Made by a program: the position numbers and the translations under genes. Positions 16,654 through 25,265 of a stretch of DNA of 64,000 bases are shown piece by piece (position 1 is the first letter of the stretch; each line of letters starts with the position of its first letter). The stretch comes from Flavobacterium hibernum (lineage in GTDB: Bacteria; Bacteroidota; Bacteroidia; Flavobacteriales; Flavobacteriaceae): contig NZ_JPRK01000008.1 in NCBI RefSeq assembly GCF_000832125.1, forward strand, positions 310,001-374,000. The letters are read 5' to 3'. The notes beneath the pieces are model-generated. The model searched no databases and had not been told where the DNA came from. It worked only from the letters and a program-made list of their open reading frames with translations.

Positions 16654-17361
16654 ATGAAAAGCATTATTATCGCCAGCACTTCTACGCTTCACGAAGGCAG
16701 TTATTTAGAATATTTATTACCTACTTTACAGTCTCATTTTAAAAACTGCAAAAGCATTTTATTTATACCATACGCACGCCCAAGCGGCATTTCGCATGAC
16801 GAATACACCTCTAAAGTCGCACAAGCTTTTGCCTCGATAAACATTTCTGTAAAAGGAATTCACGAATTTGACAATCCAGAAAACGCAATAAAAAACGCCG
16901 AAGGAATCTTTACCGGCGGTGGAAACACTTTTTTATTGGTTACTCAATTATACAAAAACAACATCATGCAGCTTCTTGCCGAAACTGTAAAAAATGGAAC
17001 TCCATATTTAGGAACAAGTGCCGGAAGTAATATTTGCGGTTTATCGATGCAAACTACAAATGATATGCCTATTATCTATCCGCCAAGTTTTCAAACTTTA
17101 GGTCTTATTCCTTTTAACCTAAATCCGCATTATCTAGATCCCGATATGCAATCAAAGCATATGGGAGAAACACGCGAAACAAGAATCAAAGAATTTCACG
17201 CTTTTAATGCTATTCCGGTTTTAGGACTAAGAGAAGGAAGCTGGCTAGAAGTAAAAGGCGATAAAATTACTCTAAAAGGAAGTCTGACCGCTCGCCTGTT
17301 TTTACAAAACCAAACTCCAAAAGAATTAGAATCCGAAAGCGATTTGAGCAGTTTAAAATAA
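16654..17361 (+). CDS. pepE: Dipeptidase E (peptidase S51, aspartyl dipeptidase)
   Basis: 235 residues. Serine peptidase that cleaves dipeptides with N-terminal Asp. The nucleophile is S122 in GTSAGSN, with D137 (TNDMP) and H159 (NPHYLD) at the triad positions known from Salmonella PepE, shifted by two. GIFTGGGNTF at 84-93 is also typical. The start MKSIIIASTS at 16654 is chosen because it fits the family; an in-frame TTG-type start 22 codons upstream (16588) would add a hydrophobic extension not seen in PepE. It is cytoplasmic and divergent from the paralogue cluster. Confidence 0.93.
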   Translation: MKSIIIASTSTLHEGSYLEYLLPTLQSHFKNCKSILFIPYARPSGISHDEYTSKVAQAFASINISVKGIHEFDNPENAIKNAEGIFTGGGNTFLLVTQLYKNNIMQLLAETVKNGTPYLGTSAGSNICGLSMQTTNDMPIIYPPSFQTLGLIPFNLNPHYLDPDMQSKHMGETRETRIKEFHAFNAIPVLGLREGSWLEVKGDKITLKGSLTARLFLQNQTPKELESESDLSSLK

Positions 17362-17370
17362 AGTTTTTTC

Positions 17371-17430
17371 ACCATTAAGACATTAAGTTTATCAAGGATT
17401 GAACTTAATTTTTCTTAATATCTTAATGGT
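17371..17430. repeat. Dyad repeat of the CACCATTAAG word family
   Basis: Arms ACCATTAAGACATTAAG (17371-17387) and CTTAATATCTTAATGGT (17414-17430), one mismatch, flanked by T and A runs. The same layout with the word ATAAG in place of TTAAG occurs at 30362-30443. It may also act as the terminator of pepE. Confidence 0.75.
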
Positions 17431-17454
17431 AAAAAAATATCTCAATGATAAACA

Positions 17455-17492
17455 CCAAAAAAAAATCCCCAAACAAGTTGTTTGAGGATTTT
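17455..17492 (-). terminator. Terminator of tRNA-Gly copy 2
   Basis: Stem AAATCC-CAAAC / GTTTG-GGATTT with one mismatch, then nine T on the minus strand, starting 5 bases after the tRNA. Confidence 0.85.
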
Positions 17493-17496
17493 GAAG

Positions 17497-17569
<73 letters not shown>

Positions 17570-17581
17570 ATTAACAGGGTG

Positions 17582-17589
17582 CAAATGTA
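17582..17589 (-). promoter_or_regulatory. -7 box TACATTTG of tRNA-Gly (downstream copy)
   Basis: Perfect TAnnTTTG element on the minus strand, 12 bases upstream of the tRNA 5' end, the same spacing as for the other copy. Confidence 0.7.
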
Positions 17590-17642
17590 AATAATTAATT
17601 CGTTTAAAAAAAATAAATTTCAATAATTATTTAATTTTGGTA

Positions 17643-17674
17643 AAGAAACCGAAACGATTAAATTTCGGTTTCTT
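17643..17674 (-). terminator. Terminator-like hairpin after tRNA-Gly copy 1
   Basis: Stem AAGAAACCGAAA and its complement (17643-17654 with 17663-17674), two bases after the tRNA. The T run after it is weak, so read-through is possible. Confidence 0.65.
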
Positions 17675-17676
17675 AG

Positions 17677-17749
<73 letters not shown>

Positions 17750-17761
17750 ATTACTGTGGTG

Positions 17762-17769
17762 CAAATATA
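17762..17769 (-). promoter_or_regulatory. -7 box TATATTTG of tRNA-Gly (upstream copy)
   Basis: Perfect TAnnTTTG element on the minus strand, 12 bases upstream of the tRNA 5' end. Confidence 0.7.
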
Positions 17770-18069
17770 GAAAATAAGTTAAGTTCAAAACAAGCTTTTC
17801 TTGAAAAAAAATCAATAAAAAATGATAATAATCTATAACTTATTTAAAATTAAAAAGTTATAAAATCATTTTTTTTTCAAAAATTACCAGTAATATCAAG
17901 GAAATGCTGCCAAAAGCAACTTTGTCGCTCAACGAGCTCTTCTAAGAAAAGAAAAAAACTGAAGAAAGTCGTATCTTTGGTAAAGACGTTCTAAACCCAA
18001 TATAGTATTCAATTAATTTCATTACAAAAATTTAACAGGAATAATTTCATTATTCGATAAAATCAATCC

Positions 18070-18077
18070 TATATTTG
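18070..18077 (+). promoter_or_regulatory. -7 box TATATTTG in the 17816-18321 spacer
   Basis: Perfect TAnnTTTG element. It lies about 245 bases before the next gene and about 140 bases before a terminator-like palindrome, so it could drive a small RNA or a long leader. Confidence 0.5.
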
Positions 18078-18082
18078 CCGAG

Positions 18083-18236
18083 CAAAATCAAGCATAGATT
18101 CATGATGACATTTTTTAAGGACTCATCTAAGAAAAGAATCTGAAAAGGCTTTAATTAAAAAATTGCAATACCTACTGCAATCTAAATAATGTTAATTTGA
18201 TTTCGTTTACCACCAAAACCACTATAGTGGGTTTTT
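18083..18236 (+). ncRNA. Candidate small RNA or attenuated leader
   Basis: Bounded by the TATATTTG box (18070-18077) and the CCACTATAGTGG palindrome with T run (18219-18236). It contains the hairpin ATTGCA/TGCAAT. No known RNA family is recognised; RNA data would be needed to accept it. Confidence 0.25.
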
Positions 18237-18321
18237 ACAAAAAATGAACGACCAACCCCAAAGAAAATCATTTGAAAATAAAATATTGGTGAACATTATT
18301 TAATGTTTTAAAAATTATAGA

Positions 18322-19905
18322 ATGAATAAACTTTACTTTTTTTTAGTAATATGTATTTTTGTTGGATGCAAAAAGGACGCTCCCAAAATTGTTCCTGTGG
18401 TAAAAAAAACCGCACCAGCCATTATACTTACTGATGAACGAAAAGTAGATATCGACACTGCCTTTATTGGCACTTTTAAAAGCGAGACTCTTAAACAATT
18501 TTACAATTCATCCGAAAACAAAACTGTTTGGGGAGATCTTAAAAAAAGAACCTATGTTTTATCACAACTGGAAAACTCAGAGAAACTAGGACTAAATCCC
18601 GAAGATTACAAAGCTTCCAGGCTAAAAAAATTCGAAAGCAAAGTAACTAAACTGAGCGATACTGAATTGGCAACATATGACATTTTACTAACCTATAATT
18701 TCGAAAAATACCTAAATCATTTATACAAAGGAAAGCTTGACCCAAAGAAATTATATAGAGATTGGGATTTGGAAGAAAAAACATTTGATGTTAATAATGT
18801 CTTGATAAAAGCTTTCAACAAAAACAAACTAGATAGCATTGTAGATAACATTCAGTCAAAATCGCATACTTATAAGCAATTATTAAAAGCATTAGAAATC
18901 ATCAATTCCTTTCCGGACGATGATGTTAAAAACATCGACGCTTTGAGCAAAATCACTTTGCGTGATACAAACTCTGCTTTAATAAATATAAAAAAAAGAC
19001 TTTTGTTCTGGAAAGATATGAATGGAAGAGATAGCTTGACTAAAATTTACGACCAAAAGACTTTTGAATCTGTTAAGGAATTTCAAGCAAGACACGGACT
19101 AGCTTCTGATGGCGTTATTGGCCCCGGAACTATTAGCGCATTAAATTATTCTAAAGAAAAAAGAAAACAACAAATTATTGCCAACATAGAACGTTGGAGA
19201 TGGTTTACTACAGATTTAGCCGAAAACTATTTCATTATAAACATTCCTGACTACAGCTTAAATGTTGTCGAAAATCAAGACACAGTGTTAACCAGAAATA
19301 TTGTAGTAGGAACAAGCAAAAGAAAAACTCCTATAATTACATCTACACTAAAAACTGTTGTTTTTAACCCAACTTGGACAGTTCCGCCAACTATCTTAAA
19401 AGAAGATGTTGTTCCGGCAATGAAACGAAATCGTAATTATTTAGCCAATAAAAACATTACAATTTACGACTCCGCAGGAAAAGTTGTTGATCCAAGTGCT
19501 TGGAACGAAAATAAACCTGGCAATTACCGCTATATTCAAAGTCCAGGATTTAATAATTCTTTAGGATTAATGAAAATTTTATTCCCAAACAACCATAGTG
19601 TTTATTTACACGATACCAATCACCGTAATTATTTTGGAAGAAATAATCGCTCATTAAGCTCTGGCTGCGTTCGTGTTGAAAATCCACTGGAATTAGCAGA
19701 ACATATATTAGATAATTCTGAACGATACTCAAAAGAAAAAATAGATACTATTATAGCTTCCAAGAAAACAACTAGTGCAAAAATCACCAAAAAATATTCT
19801 TTATATCAATGGTATTGGACCGCTTGGAGCGAAAAAAACCAGCTCATTTTTAGAGCTGATATTTATAACTTAGATTCAGATTTGTATGCTAAATTAAGAA
19901 ATTAG
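18322..19905 (+). CDS. L,D-transpeptidase with peptidoglycan-binding domain (YcbB/LdtD type), lipoprotein
   Basis: 527 residues. The N-terminus is a lipoprotein signal (ICIFVGCKKD, cysteine at residue 16). A helical scaffold domain follows (about 60-215), then a PG_binding_1 domain (about 225-275, KEFQARHGLASDGVIGPGTI) and the YkuD catalytic domain (about 298-460). The catalytic site is complete: H430 in LHDTNHRNYF and C449 in SLSSGCVRVE. Such enzymes form 3-3 cross-links in peptidoglycan or attach proteins to it, in the periplasm. The gene is convergent with a second transpeptidase-like gene and overlaps its 3' end by 12 bp. Confidence 0.93.
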   Translation: MNKLYFFLVICIFVGCKKDAPKIVPVVKKTAPAIILTDERKVDIDTAFIGTFKSETLKQFYNSSENKTVWGDLKKRTYVLSQLENSEKLGLNPEDYKASRLKKFESKVTKLSDTELATYDILLTYNFEKYLNHLYKGKLDPKKLYRDWDLEEKTFDVNNVLIKAFNKNKLDSIVDNIQSKSHTYKQLLKALEIINSFPDDDVKNIDALSKITLRDTNSALINIKKRLLFWKDMNGRDSLTKIYDQKTFESVKEFQARHGLASDGVIGPGTISALNYSKEKRKQQIIANIERWRWFTTDLAENYFIINIPDYSLNVVENQDTVLTRNIVVGTSKRKTPIITSTLKTVVFNPTWTVPPTILKEDVVPAMKRNRNYLANKNITIYDSAGKVVDPSAWNENKPGNYRYIQSPGFNNSLGLMKILFPNNHSVYLHDTNHRNYFGRNNRSLSSGCVRVENPLELAEHILDNSERYSKEKIDTIIASKKTTSAKITKKYSLYQWYWTAWSEKNQLIFRADIYNLDSDLYAKLRN

Positions 19906-20616
19906 CTTTTCTTCCATCGCAAAACTTCTTGACGGATGGTAGATATACAAACACGATTTATTTTTTATAGTTTCGATTATTTCATCAGTTAACTCAAGCG
20001 GAATCGCAGGACATCCTAAACTTCTTCCTAACCTTTTATTGCTTCGAATAAAGGACTCTGAAACGTAATCTGCACCATGCATTACAACTGCTCTTTCGCG
20101 AGCATTGTCATTAACACCTCTTTCTAATCCATCTAAACGTAATGAAGCTCCGTGTTTACCGCGGTAAATTTCGCCAGTAGAATAAAATCCTAAACTACTT
20201 TTAAATGATGAATTTGAATTTGAAAAAGTAGACGCAAATTCGTCTCCGGTATTTCTTCCGTGAGCTACTAAAGAATTATACAAAATTGTATTAGTTGTCA
20301 AATCAATAACCCACAAACGTTTTGTATTTGATGACAAACTAAAATCAATTAGGGTAAGAATATCTTTTTGAATAACTCCTTTTTCTTTCAATAAGTAGAA
20401 ACCTTTTAAAGCTTCGGTGAAAGTTTTAAGTTCTGGTAACGAAAAATTATTTGAATGCAGGGTATTATAAATACTTTCAATTTTCAAGTCAACAGTTAAT
20501 TTCTCAGCTTTAGCAAAAGTTTTTACTGTCGCTTTTTTAATTTCGGGTGTACTTTTCGAATCTTTAGCAAAAGACAACATAAAAAATACAAGCAGTGGAT
20601 AAATTTTGTAAATCAT
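19894..20616 (-). CDS. Secreted L,D-transpeptidase catalytic-domain protein (YkuD_2 type)
   Basis: 240 residues. A signal peptide covers about 1-17. The C-terminal half carries the YkuD_2 pattern: SLGFYSTGEIYRGKHGASLRLDG, then VVMHGADYVSE with the catalytic-type His and RSLGCPAIPLEL with the Cys. It differs from the classical YkuD domain of its neighbour. Peptidoglycan cross-linking or trimming in the periplasm is the likely role, inferred from family. The stop overlaps the end of the convergent 18322-19905 gene by 12 bp, so the two wall enzymes share a 3' junction with no room for a separate terminator. Confidence 0.88.
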   Translation of the reverse strand: MIYKIYPLLVFFMLSFAKDSKSTPEIKKATVKTFAKAEKLTVDLKIESIYNTLHSNNFSLPELKTFTEALKGFYLLKEKGVIQKDILTLIDFSLSSNTKRLWVIDLTTNTILYNSLVAHGRNTGDEFASTFSNSNSSFKSSLGFYSTGEIYRGKHGASLRLDGLERGVNDNARERAVVMHGADYVSESFIRSNKRLGRSLGCPAIPLELTDEIIETIKNKSCLYIYHPSRSFAMEEKLIS

Positions 20617-20914
20617 TGAATTCGTTTAGGTTGGAAATTTATAACTTGGGTGAGGCAAAAATATAAAAAAATCATCCCCGTCAAACTACAACTCTGTAAA
20701 TCAGGCACTTTTTGTTTAAAATTTAACAGAATCACAGTAAAAAATTAGCAATTTCGAACAAAAACAAATATTTTTGTAGGATATTTATATCTACTAAAAA
20801 TTTAAATATTTTTAATGGTTTTCTTAAGAAAAACTTAATTAAAGTGTAACAATTCGAAAAAATTAATGTCTATTAGCCTAATATTGTCATCTGAAATCGC
20901 ATTTTTAAAATCGC
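20617..20914. other. AT-rich spacer between divergent genes
   Basis: 298 bp without a gene. It contains the 14-bp perfect palindrome TTTTCTTAAGAAAA (20819-20832), which could be a protein-binding site for either divergent gene. No perfect TAnnTTTG box is evident for the DUF5916 gene. Confidence 0.4.
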
Positions 20915-23344
20915 ATGAAAAAAATAGTTCTTCTTAGTTTTCTTTTTATCACTTTCTGGAGTTACGGTCAAAAAAAAGTTTTGTCGGCACAATTAACCTC
21001 ACAAAGTATTTCTATTGATGGAAAACTAGACGAAGCAGCTTGGGAAAATGCACCAATTGCCTCAAACTTTATCATGTTTGAGCCTGATAATGGAAAACCA
21101 ATTCCAGAGAACAAACGAACAGAAATTAAAGTTCTATACAACAACGACGCTATTTATGTTGGGGCAATGATGTATGATGACGAACCCACTAAAATTTTAA
21201 AGGAAATTTCACAGCGTGACAATTTTGGAACGGCTGATCTTTTTGGAGTTTTCATAAATGGTTTTAATGATGGCCAGCAAAACTTCGAATTTTTTGTTAC
21301 AGCATCGGATGTTCAAGGCGATTGTATTATGACCGATGCTAATGGAGAAGATTATTCATGGGATGCTGTCTGGAGCAGTAAAGCTGTTTTAACAGACAAG
21401 GGCTGGACTGTAGAAATTAAAATTCCATATGCTGCATTGCGCTTTCCAGGAGCGAACAAACAAACTTGGGGAATCAATTTTTTTAGAGAAATAAAACGAG
21501 AACGTCGAAAATATACCTGGAATTTAATCGATACCAAAATTGGTACATTCACGCAACAAAATGGAGATTTAATAGGAATCGAGAACATTAAACCTCCTAC
21601 CCGATTATTTTTTATGCCATATGCTTCTTATTATTTGAATGCGGCAGATGGTCAAAAAACCTTTGCTACTTTAAAAGGCGGTATGGATATTAAATATGGA
21701 ATTAATGATGCTTTTACGCTCGATGCAATTTTAATTCCAGATTTTGGACAGACTAAATACGACGATCAAATTTTGAATTTAGGTCCGTTTGAGCAACAAT
21801 TTAATGAAAACAGAGCTTTTTTTACTGAAGGAACTGACTTGTTCAACAAAGGAAATATGTTTTATTCAAGAAGAATTGGCGGAAGACCATCTGTAGAACC
21901 GGACTTAAATGATAATGAGGAAATAATTGAAGAAGTTCAAAACGTTAATCTTATTAATGCCTTGAAAGTTTCCGGAAGAACTAAAAACGGTTTGGGAATT
22001 GGGATTTTAAATGCTGTTACCGAAAAAACTTTTGCAACGATTAAAGACACAATCGCTGACCAAACAAGACGTGTAGTTGTCGAACCTTTAACCAACTATA
22101 ATGTATTGGTTCTGGATCAACGTTTTCGAAAAAACTCTTCGGTAACATTGATTAATACCAGTGTAATTCGAAATGGTCATTTTAGAGATGCCAATGTAAC
22201 GGGTTTAGCCTGGGATTTAAACACAAAAGCAAATACTTATAACTTATCCGGGAATGTAAAATACAGTATGATTAATGCCGAAGAAAACAAGAATGGCGTT
22301 TATACAACTTTAAGTTTTGCCGAAACCAGCGGAAATTATCGTTACAGCGTTGGCTCTGATTTTGTTTCTAAAGATTTTGACCCAAATGACTTAGGAATTA
22401 ACTTTTTTACCAATTATTACAACTTTTATGGTAATGCCAATTATAGAATTCTAAACCCAACAAAACTTTTTAACCGTTTTAGAATCAATTATGATACTTA
22501 CGCCGAATTCAACAAAGAATCCGGCAAAGTACAAGCATTAGATATAGAGGTAAACGTAAATCTGACTACTGTGAAAAATAATTATTTTGGAATGGGATTC
22601 ATTTTTCATCCTTCAATAACTTATGATTACTACGAGCCAAGAGCTGAAAATCGATACGTGAATATACCCCGAAAATTAGAATCGTGGGCAAGTTTATCTA
22701 CCAATTACAATAAAAAGTTTGCAATAGATTTAAACCCTTCTATAACATTTACTGACGAAGAAGGAAGACTGGCATATGCATTTGACATTGGCCCGAGATA
22801 CCGTTTTAACGACAAACTTTTATTGAACTATTCTTTTAGTTTTTCCAGAAAAAACAACAATAAAGGCTATATTGATAAATTCGACGATGATAACGATGCT
22901 AATACTCCAAAACAGATTGTGTTTGCCAATAGAAATGTTATTACCTACTCGAACACCTTAGCCGGAAAATATGCAATAAATAGTGCCATGACAATCAATT
23001 TGGCAGTTCGTCAATATTGGTCTTACGCCGAAAATAAACAAATGCTAGAATTACAGCAAAATGGTACCCTAACACCATATGACTTGTATACTAAAAACAA
23101 AAACTCAAGTTTTTACTCTTGGAATACTGACTTGTCATATTCCTGGTGGTTTGCACCCGGCAGTCAGCTATCTGTTTTGTATCGAAATAATGCTTCTAAT
23201 TTTGAACGCATTATTGACAAGGATTTCAAAAATAATATCACTGGCTTACTAAACAATGATGCATTAAAACACATTTTTTCAATAAGTGTGAAATATTTTA
23301 TTGACTATAATGCTGTCAAAAATAAAATCAGAAACAGAGCATAG
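20915..23344 (+). CDS. DUF5916 outer-membrane protein with CBM9-like N-terminal domain
   Basis: 809 residues. A signal peptide (about 1-18) is followed by a carbohydrate-binding-family-9-like beta-sandwich (ISIDGKLDEAAWENAPIASN, then VLYNNDAIYVGAMMYDDEP and WTVEIKIPYAALRFPG). From about residue 230 to the end lies a large DUF5916 region rich in alternating aromatic strands, predicted to form an outer-membrane beta-barrel. The exact role is unknown; binding or uptake of a polymer is suggested by the domain pairing only. It stands alone on the strand. Confidence 0.85.
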   Translation: MKKIVLLSFLFITFWSYGQKKVLSAQLTSQSISIDGKLDEAAWENAPIASNFIMFEPDNGKPIPENKRTEIKVLYNNDAIYVGAMMYDDEPTKILKEISQRDNFGTADLFGVFINGFNDGQQNFEFFVTASDVQGDCIMTDANGEDYSWDAVWSSKAVLTDKGWTVEIKIPYAALRFPGANKQTWGINFFREIKRERRKYTWNLIDTKIGTFTQQNGDLIGIENIKPPTRLFFMPYASYYLNAADGQKTFATLKGGMDIKYGINDAFTLDAILIPDFGQTKYDDQILNLGPFEQQFNENRAFFTEGTDLFNKGNMFYSRRIGGRPSVEPDLNDNEEIIEEVQNVNLINALKVSGRTKNGLGIGILNAVTEKTFATIKDTIADQTRRVVVEPLTNYNVLVLDQRFRKNSSVTLINTSVIRNGHFRDANVTGLAWDLNTKANTYNLSGNVKYSMINAEENKNGVYTTLSFAETSGNYRYSVGSDFVSKDFDPNDLGINFFTNYYNFYGNANYRILNPTKLFNRFRINYDTYAEFNKESGKVQALDIEVNVNLTTVKNNYFGMGFIFHPSITYDYYEPRAENRYVNIPRKLESWASLSTNYNKKFAIDLNPSITFTDEEGRLAYAFDIGPRYRFNDKLLLNYSFSFSRKNNNKGYIDKFDDDNDANTPKQIVFANRNVITYSNTLAGKYAINSAMTINLAVRQYWSYAENKQMLELQQNGTLTPYDLYTKNKNSSFYSWNTDLSYSWWFAPGSQLSVLYRNNASNFERIIDKDFKNNITGLLNNDALKHIFSISVKYFIDYNAVKNKIRNRA

Positions 23345-23460
23345 CGTGAATTAATTTTAAAAATTTTAGTGTTCTTCAACTAAATTATTATTTTTTAATA
23401 CGCTTCTTTTTATTAACCATAAATTATAACATTGCTTTCGTTCACATTTTAGAAATGGTT

Positions 23461-23468
23461 TATCTTTG
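23461..23468 (+). promoter_or_regulatory. -7 box TATCTTTG of gpmI
   Basis: Perfect TAnnTTTG element 16 bases before the first of two adjacent ATG codons (23482, 23485). It lies inside the longer reading frame opening at 23455 and so argues against that start. Confidence 0.6.
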
Positions 23469-23484
23469 TAAAAAACTAAAAATG

Positions 23485-25002
23485 ATGAATAAAAAAGTAA
23501 TACTAATGATCTTGGACGGTTGGGGAAAATCTCCTGATCCAAAAGTATCAGCGATAGACAATGCAAATGTTCCTTTTATAAACAGTCTTTACAAAAATTA
23601 CCCAAGCGCTCAACTTCGCACTGACGGATTAAACGTTGGTTTACCTGAAGGTCAAATGGGAAATAGCGAGGTTGGTCACATGAACCTTGGCGCAGGAAGA
23701 ATTGTATATCAAGATTTAGCCAAAATAAACTTAGCCGTAGCACACAAAACACTAGCCAAAGAACAAGTACTAGTTGATGCTTTTACTTATGCTAAAGAAA
23801 ACAATAAAAAAGTACACTTTTTAGGATTAGTTTCAGATGGAGGTGTTCACTCTCATACTTCGCATTTACGCGGATTAATTGATGCATCGCAAGAATATGG
23901 TTTAGACCAAGTTTACGTTCATGCTTTTACAGATGGTCGCGATGTTGACCCAAAATCCGGAGCAAAATACATTCAGGATTTAGAAGAGCATATTAAAAAT
24001 ACTCCTGTAAAAATTGCTTCAATCATTGGTCGTTATTACGCAATGGATCGTGACAAACGTTGGGAGCGTGTAAAACTAGCTTACGATTTGATTGTAAACG
24101 GTACCGGAACTCCATCAAAAAATGCAGTTGCAAGTATTCTTGACAGTTACTCAAAAGATGTTACTGATGAGTTTATTGCTCCAATTGTTATGGTCGACGA
24201 GCAAGAAAAACCATTAGCAACAATTGTTGAAGGTGATGTTGTAATCTTCTTTAACTTTAGAACTGATAGAGGTCGTGAACTTACTGAAGCACTTTCGCAA
24301 CAAGACTTTCACGAGCAAAACATGCACAAGTTAAACTTGTACTATGTAACACTTACAAACTACGACGAAACGTACAAAAATGTAAAAGTAGTTTACAATA
24401 AAGATAATATTACCGAAACTCTTGGTGAGGTTTTAGAAAAAGCAGGCAAAAAACAAATTCGTATTGCCGAAACTGAAAAATATCCTCACGTAACATTTTT
24501 CTTTTCTGGTGGTAGAGAAACTCCTTTTGACGGTGAATCTCGTATTTTAAGAAATTCTCCAAAAGTAGCTACTTACGATTTACAACCAGAAATGAGTGCT
24601 TTTGAATTAAAAGATGCTTTGATTCCTGAATTAAACAAAGGCGAAGTAGATTTTGTTTGCTTGAATTTTGCCAATGGAGATATGGTTGGACATACCGGAA
24701 TCATGAGTGCTGCAATTAAAGCATGTGAAGCTGTTGATGCTTGCGTAAAAGAAGTTATCGAAGCTGCTCTTGCAAACGATTATACTACAATTGTAATTGC
24801 AGATCACGGAAACTGCGAAACGATGATTAATCCTGACGGAAGCCCAAATACAGCACACACAACAAACCCAGTGCCGATTATTTTAGTTGACAAAGAACTA
24901 AAAAACATTCAAAATGGTGTTTTAGGAGATATTGCTCCTACTATTTTAGAACTAATGGGCGTGCCACAACCAAATGCAATGACTTGTCATTCGCTATTGT
25001 AG
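23485..25002 (+). CDS. gpmI: 2,3-bisphosphoglycerate-independent phosphoglycerate mutase
   Basis: 505 residues. Glycolytic and gluconeogenic interconversion of 3- and 2-phosphoglycerate with two manganese ions. D11 (LMILDGWG) and S61, the phosphoserine nucleophile in GQMGNSEVGHMNLGAG, are present, as are the later metal segments FNFRTDRGREL, GDMVGHTG and IADHGNCE. The start at 23485 (or 23482) is chosen because the -7 box lies at 23461-23468, inside any longer product, and because the family starts MNKKVILMILDGWG. A strong terminator follows. The gene stands alone. Confidence 0.97.
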   Translation: MNKKVILMILDGWGKSPDPKVSAIDNANVPFINSLYKNYPSAQLRTDGLNVGLPEGQMGNSEVGHMNLGAGRIVYQDLAKINLAVAHKTLAKEQVLVDAFTYAKENNKKVHFLGLVSDGGVHSHTSHLRGLIDASQEYGLDQVYVHAFTDGRDVDPKSGAKYIQDLEEHIKNTPVKIASIIGRYYAMDRDKRWERVKLAYDLIVNGTGTPSKNAVASILDSYSKDVTDEFIAPIVMVDEQEKPLATIVEGDVVIFFNFRTDRGRELTEALSQQDFHEQNMHKLNLYYVTLTNYDETYKNVKVVYNKDNITETLGEVLEKAGKKQIRIAETEKYPHVTFFFSGGRETPFDGESRILRNSPKVATYDLQPEMSAFELKDALIPELNKGEVDFVCLNFANGDMVGHTGIMSAAIKACEAVDACVKEVIEAALANDYTTIVIADHGNCETMINPDGSPNTAHTTNPVPIILVDKELKNIQNGVLGDIAPTILELMGVPQPNAMTCHSLL

Positions 25003-25004
25003 AA

Positions 25005-25045
25005 GTTTTCAGTCTCAGTAGACAGTCTCAGTAGACGGTGAAAAC
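25005..25045. repeat. CAGTCTCAGTAGA word repeat after gpmI
   Basis: GTTTTC...GTGAAAAC ends enclose two direct copies of CAGTCTCAGTAGAC. The reverse-complement-like words AAGACTCAAAACC occur twice at 25140-25162, on the other side of the gpmI terminator, suggesting a degenerate large dyad. Confidence 0.5.
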
Positions 25046-25054
25046 TACAAAATA

Positions 25055-25086
25055 AACCCGACAGATTTCAAAAATCTGTCGGGTTT
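25055..25086 (+). terminator. Terminator of gpmI
   Basis: A 15-bp stem, AAACCCGACAGATTT and its complement, with a three- or four-base loop, followed by T-rich DNA. Confidence 0.85.
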
Positions 25087-25225
25087 GCTGTTTTATAATC
25101 CCAAGTAAAAAATCATAACTGAAGCTCAAACTGAAAACCAAGACTCAAAACCAAGACTCAAAACTGATGCTAAAAACAAGAGCCGCTTTTTTTTTTGGCA
25201 TAAATAAAAGTTAAACGTTCGTTGT

Positions 25226-25242
25226 TAATAGTAATACTATTA
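25226..25242. promoter_or_regulatory. Probable operator of the TetR gene
   Basis: Perfect dyad TAATAGTA-a-TACTATTA. Its right end overlaps the first two bases of the -7 box, so a bound protein would block the promoter of the TetR-export operon. Autoregulation by the TetR protein is inferred from position. Confidence 0.6.
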
Positions 25243-25248
25243 TATTTG
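25241..25248 (+). promoter_or_regulatory. -7 box TATATTTG of the TetR/export operon
   Basis: Perfect TAnnTTTG element 17 bases before the first ATG (25266); it overlaps the dyad at 25226-25242. Confidence 0.65.
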
Positions 25249-25265
25249 CACTCAAAATAATTTTT

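Larger units (their letters stand above)
17816..18321 (+). other. 500-bp intergenic region with promoter boxes, small dyads and no clear gene
   Basis: No protein gene is evident. TAnnTTTG boxes occur at 17972-17979 and 18070-18077. The phrase TCTAAGAAAAGAA occurs twice (near 17941 and 18126). A hairpin ATTGCA/TGCAAT lies near 18162-18181, and a 12-bp perfect palindrome CCACTATAGTGG (18219-18230) is followed by GTTTTT, like a terminator. A 19-codon frame starts at ATG 18244 and ends just before the L,D-transpeptidase gene, without clear evidence of use. The stretch 18083-18236 could be a small RNA. Confidence 0.45.
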
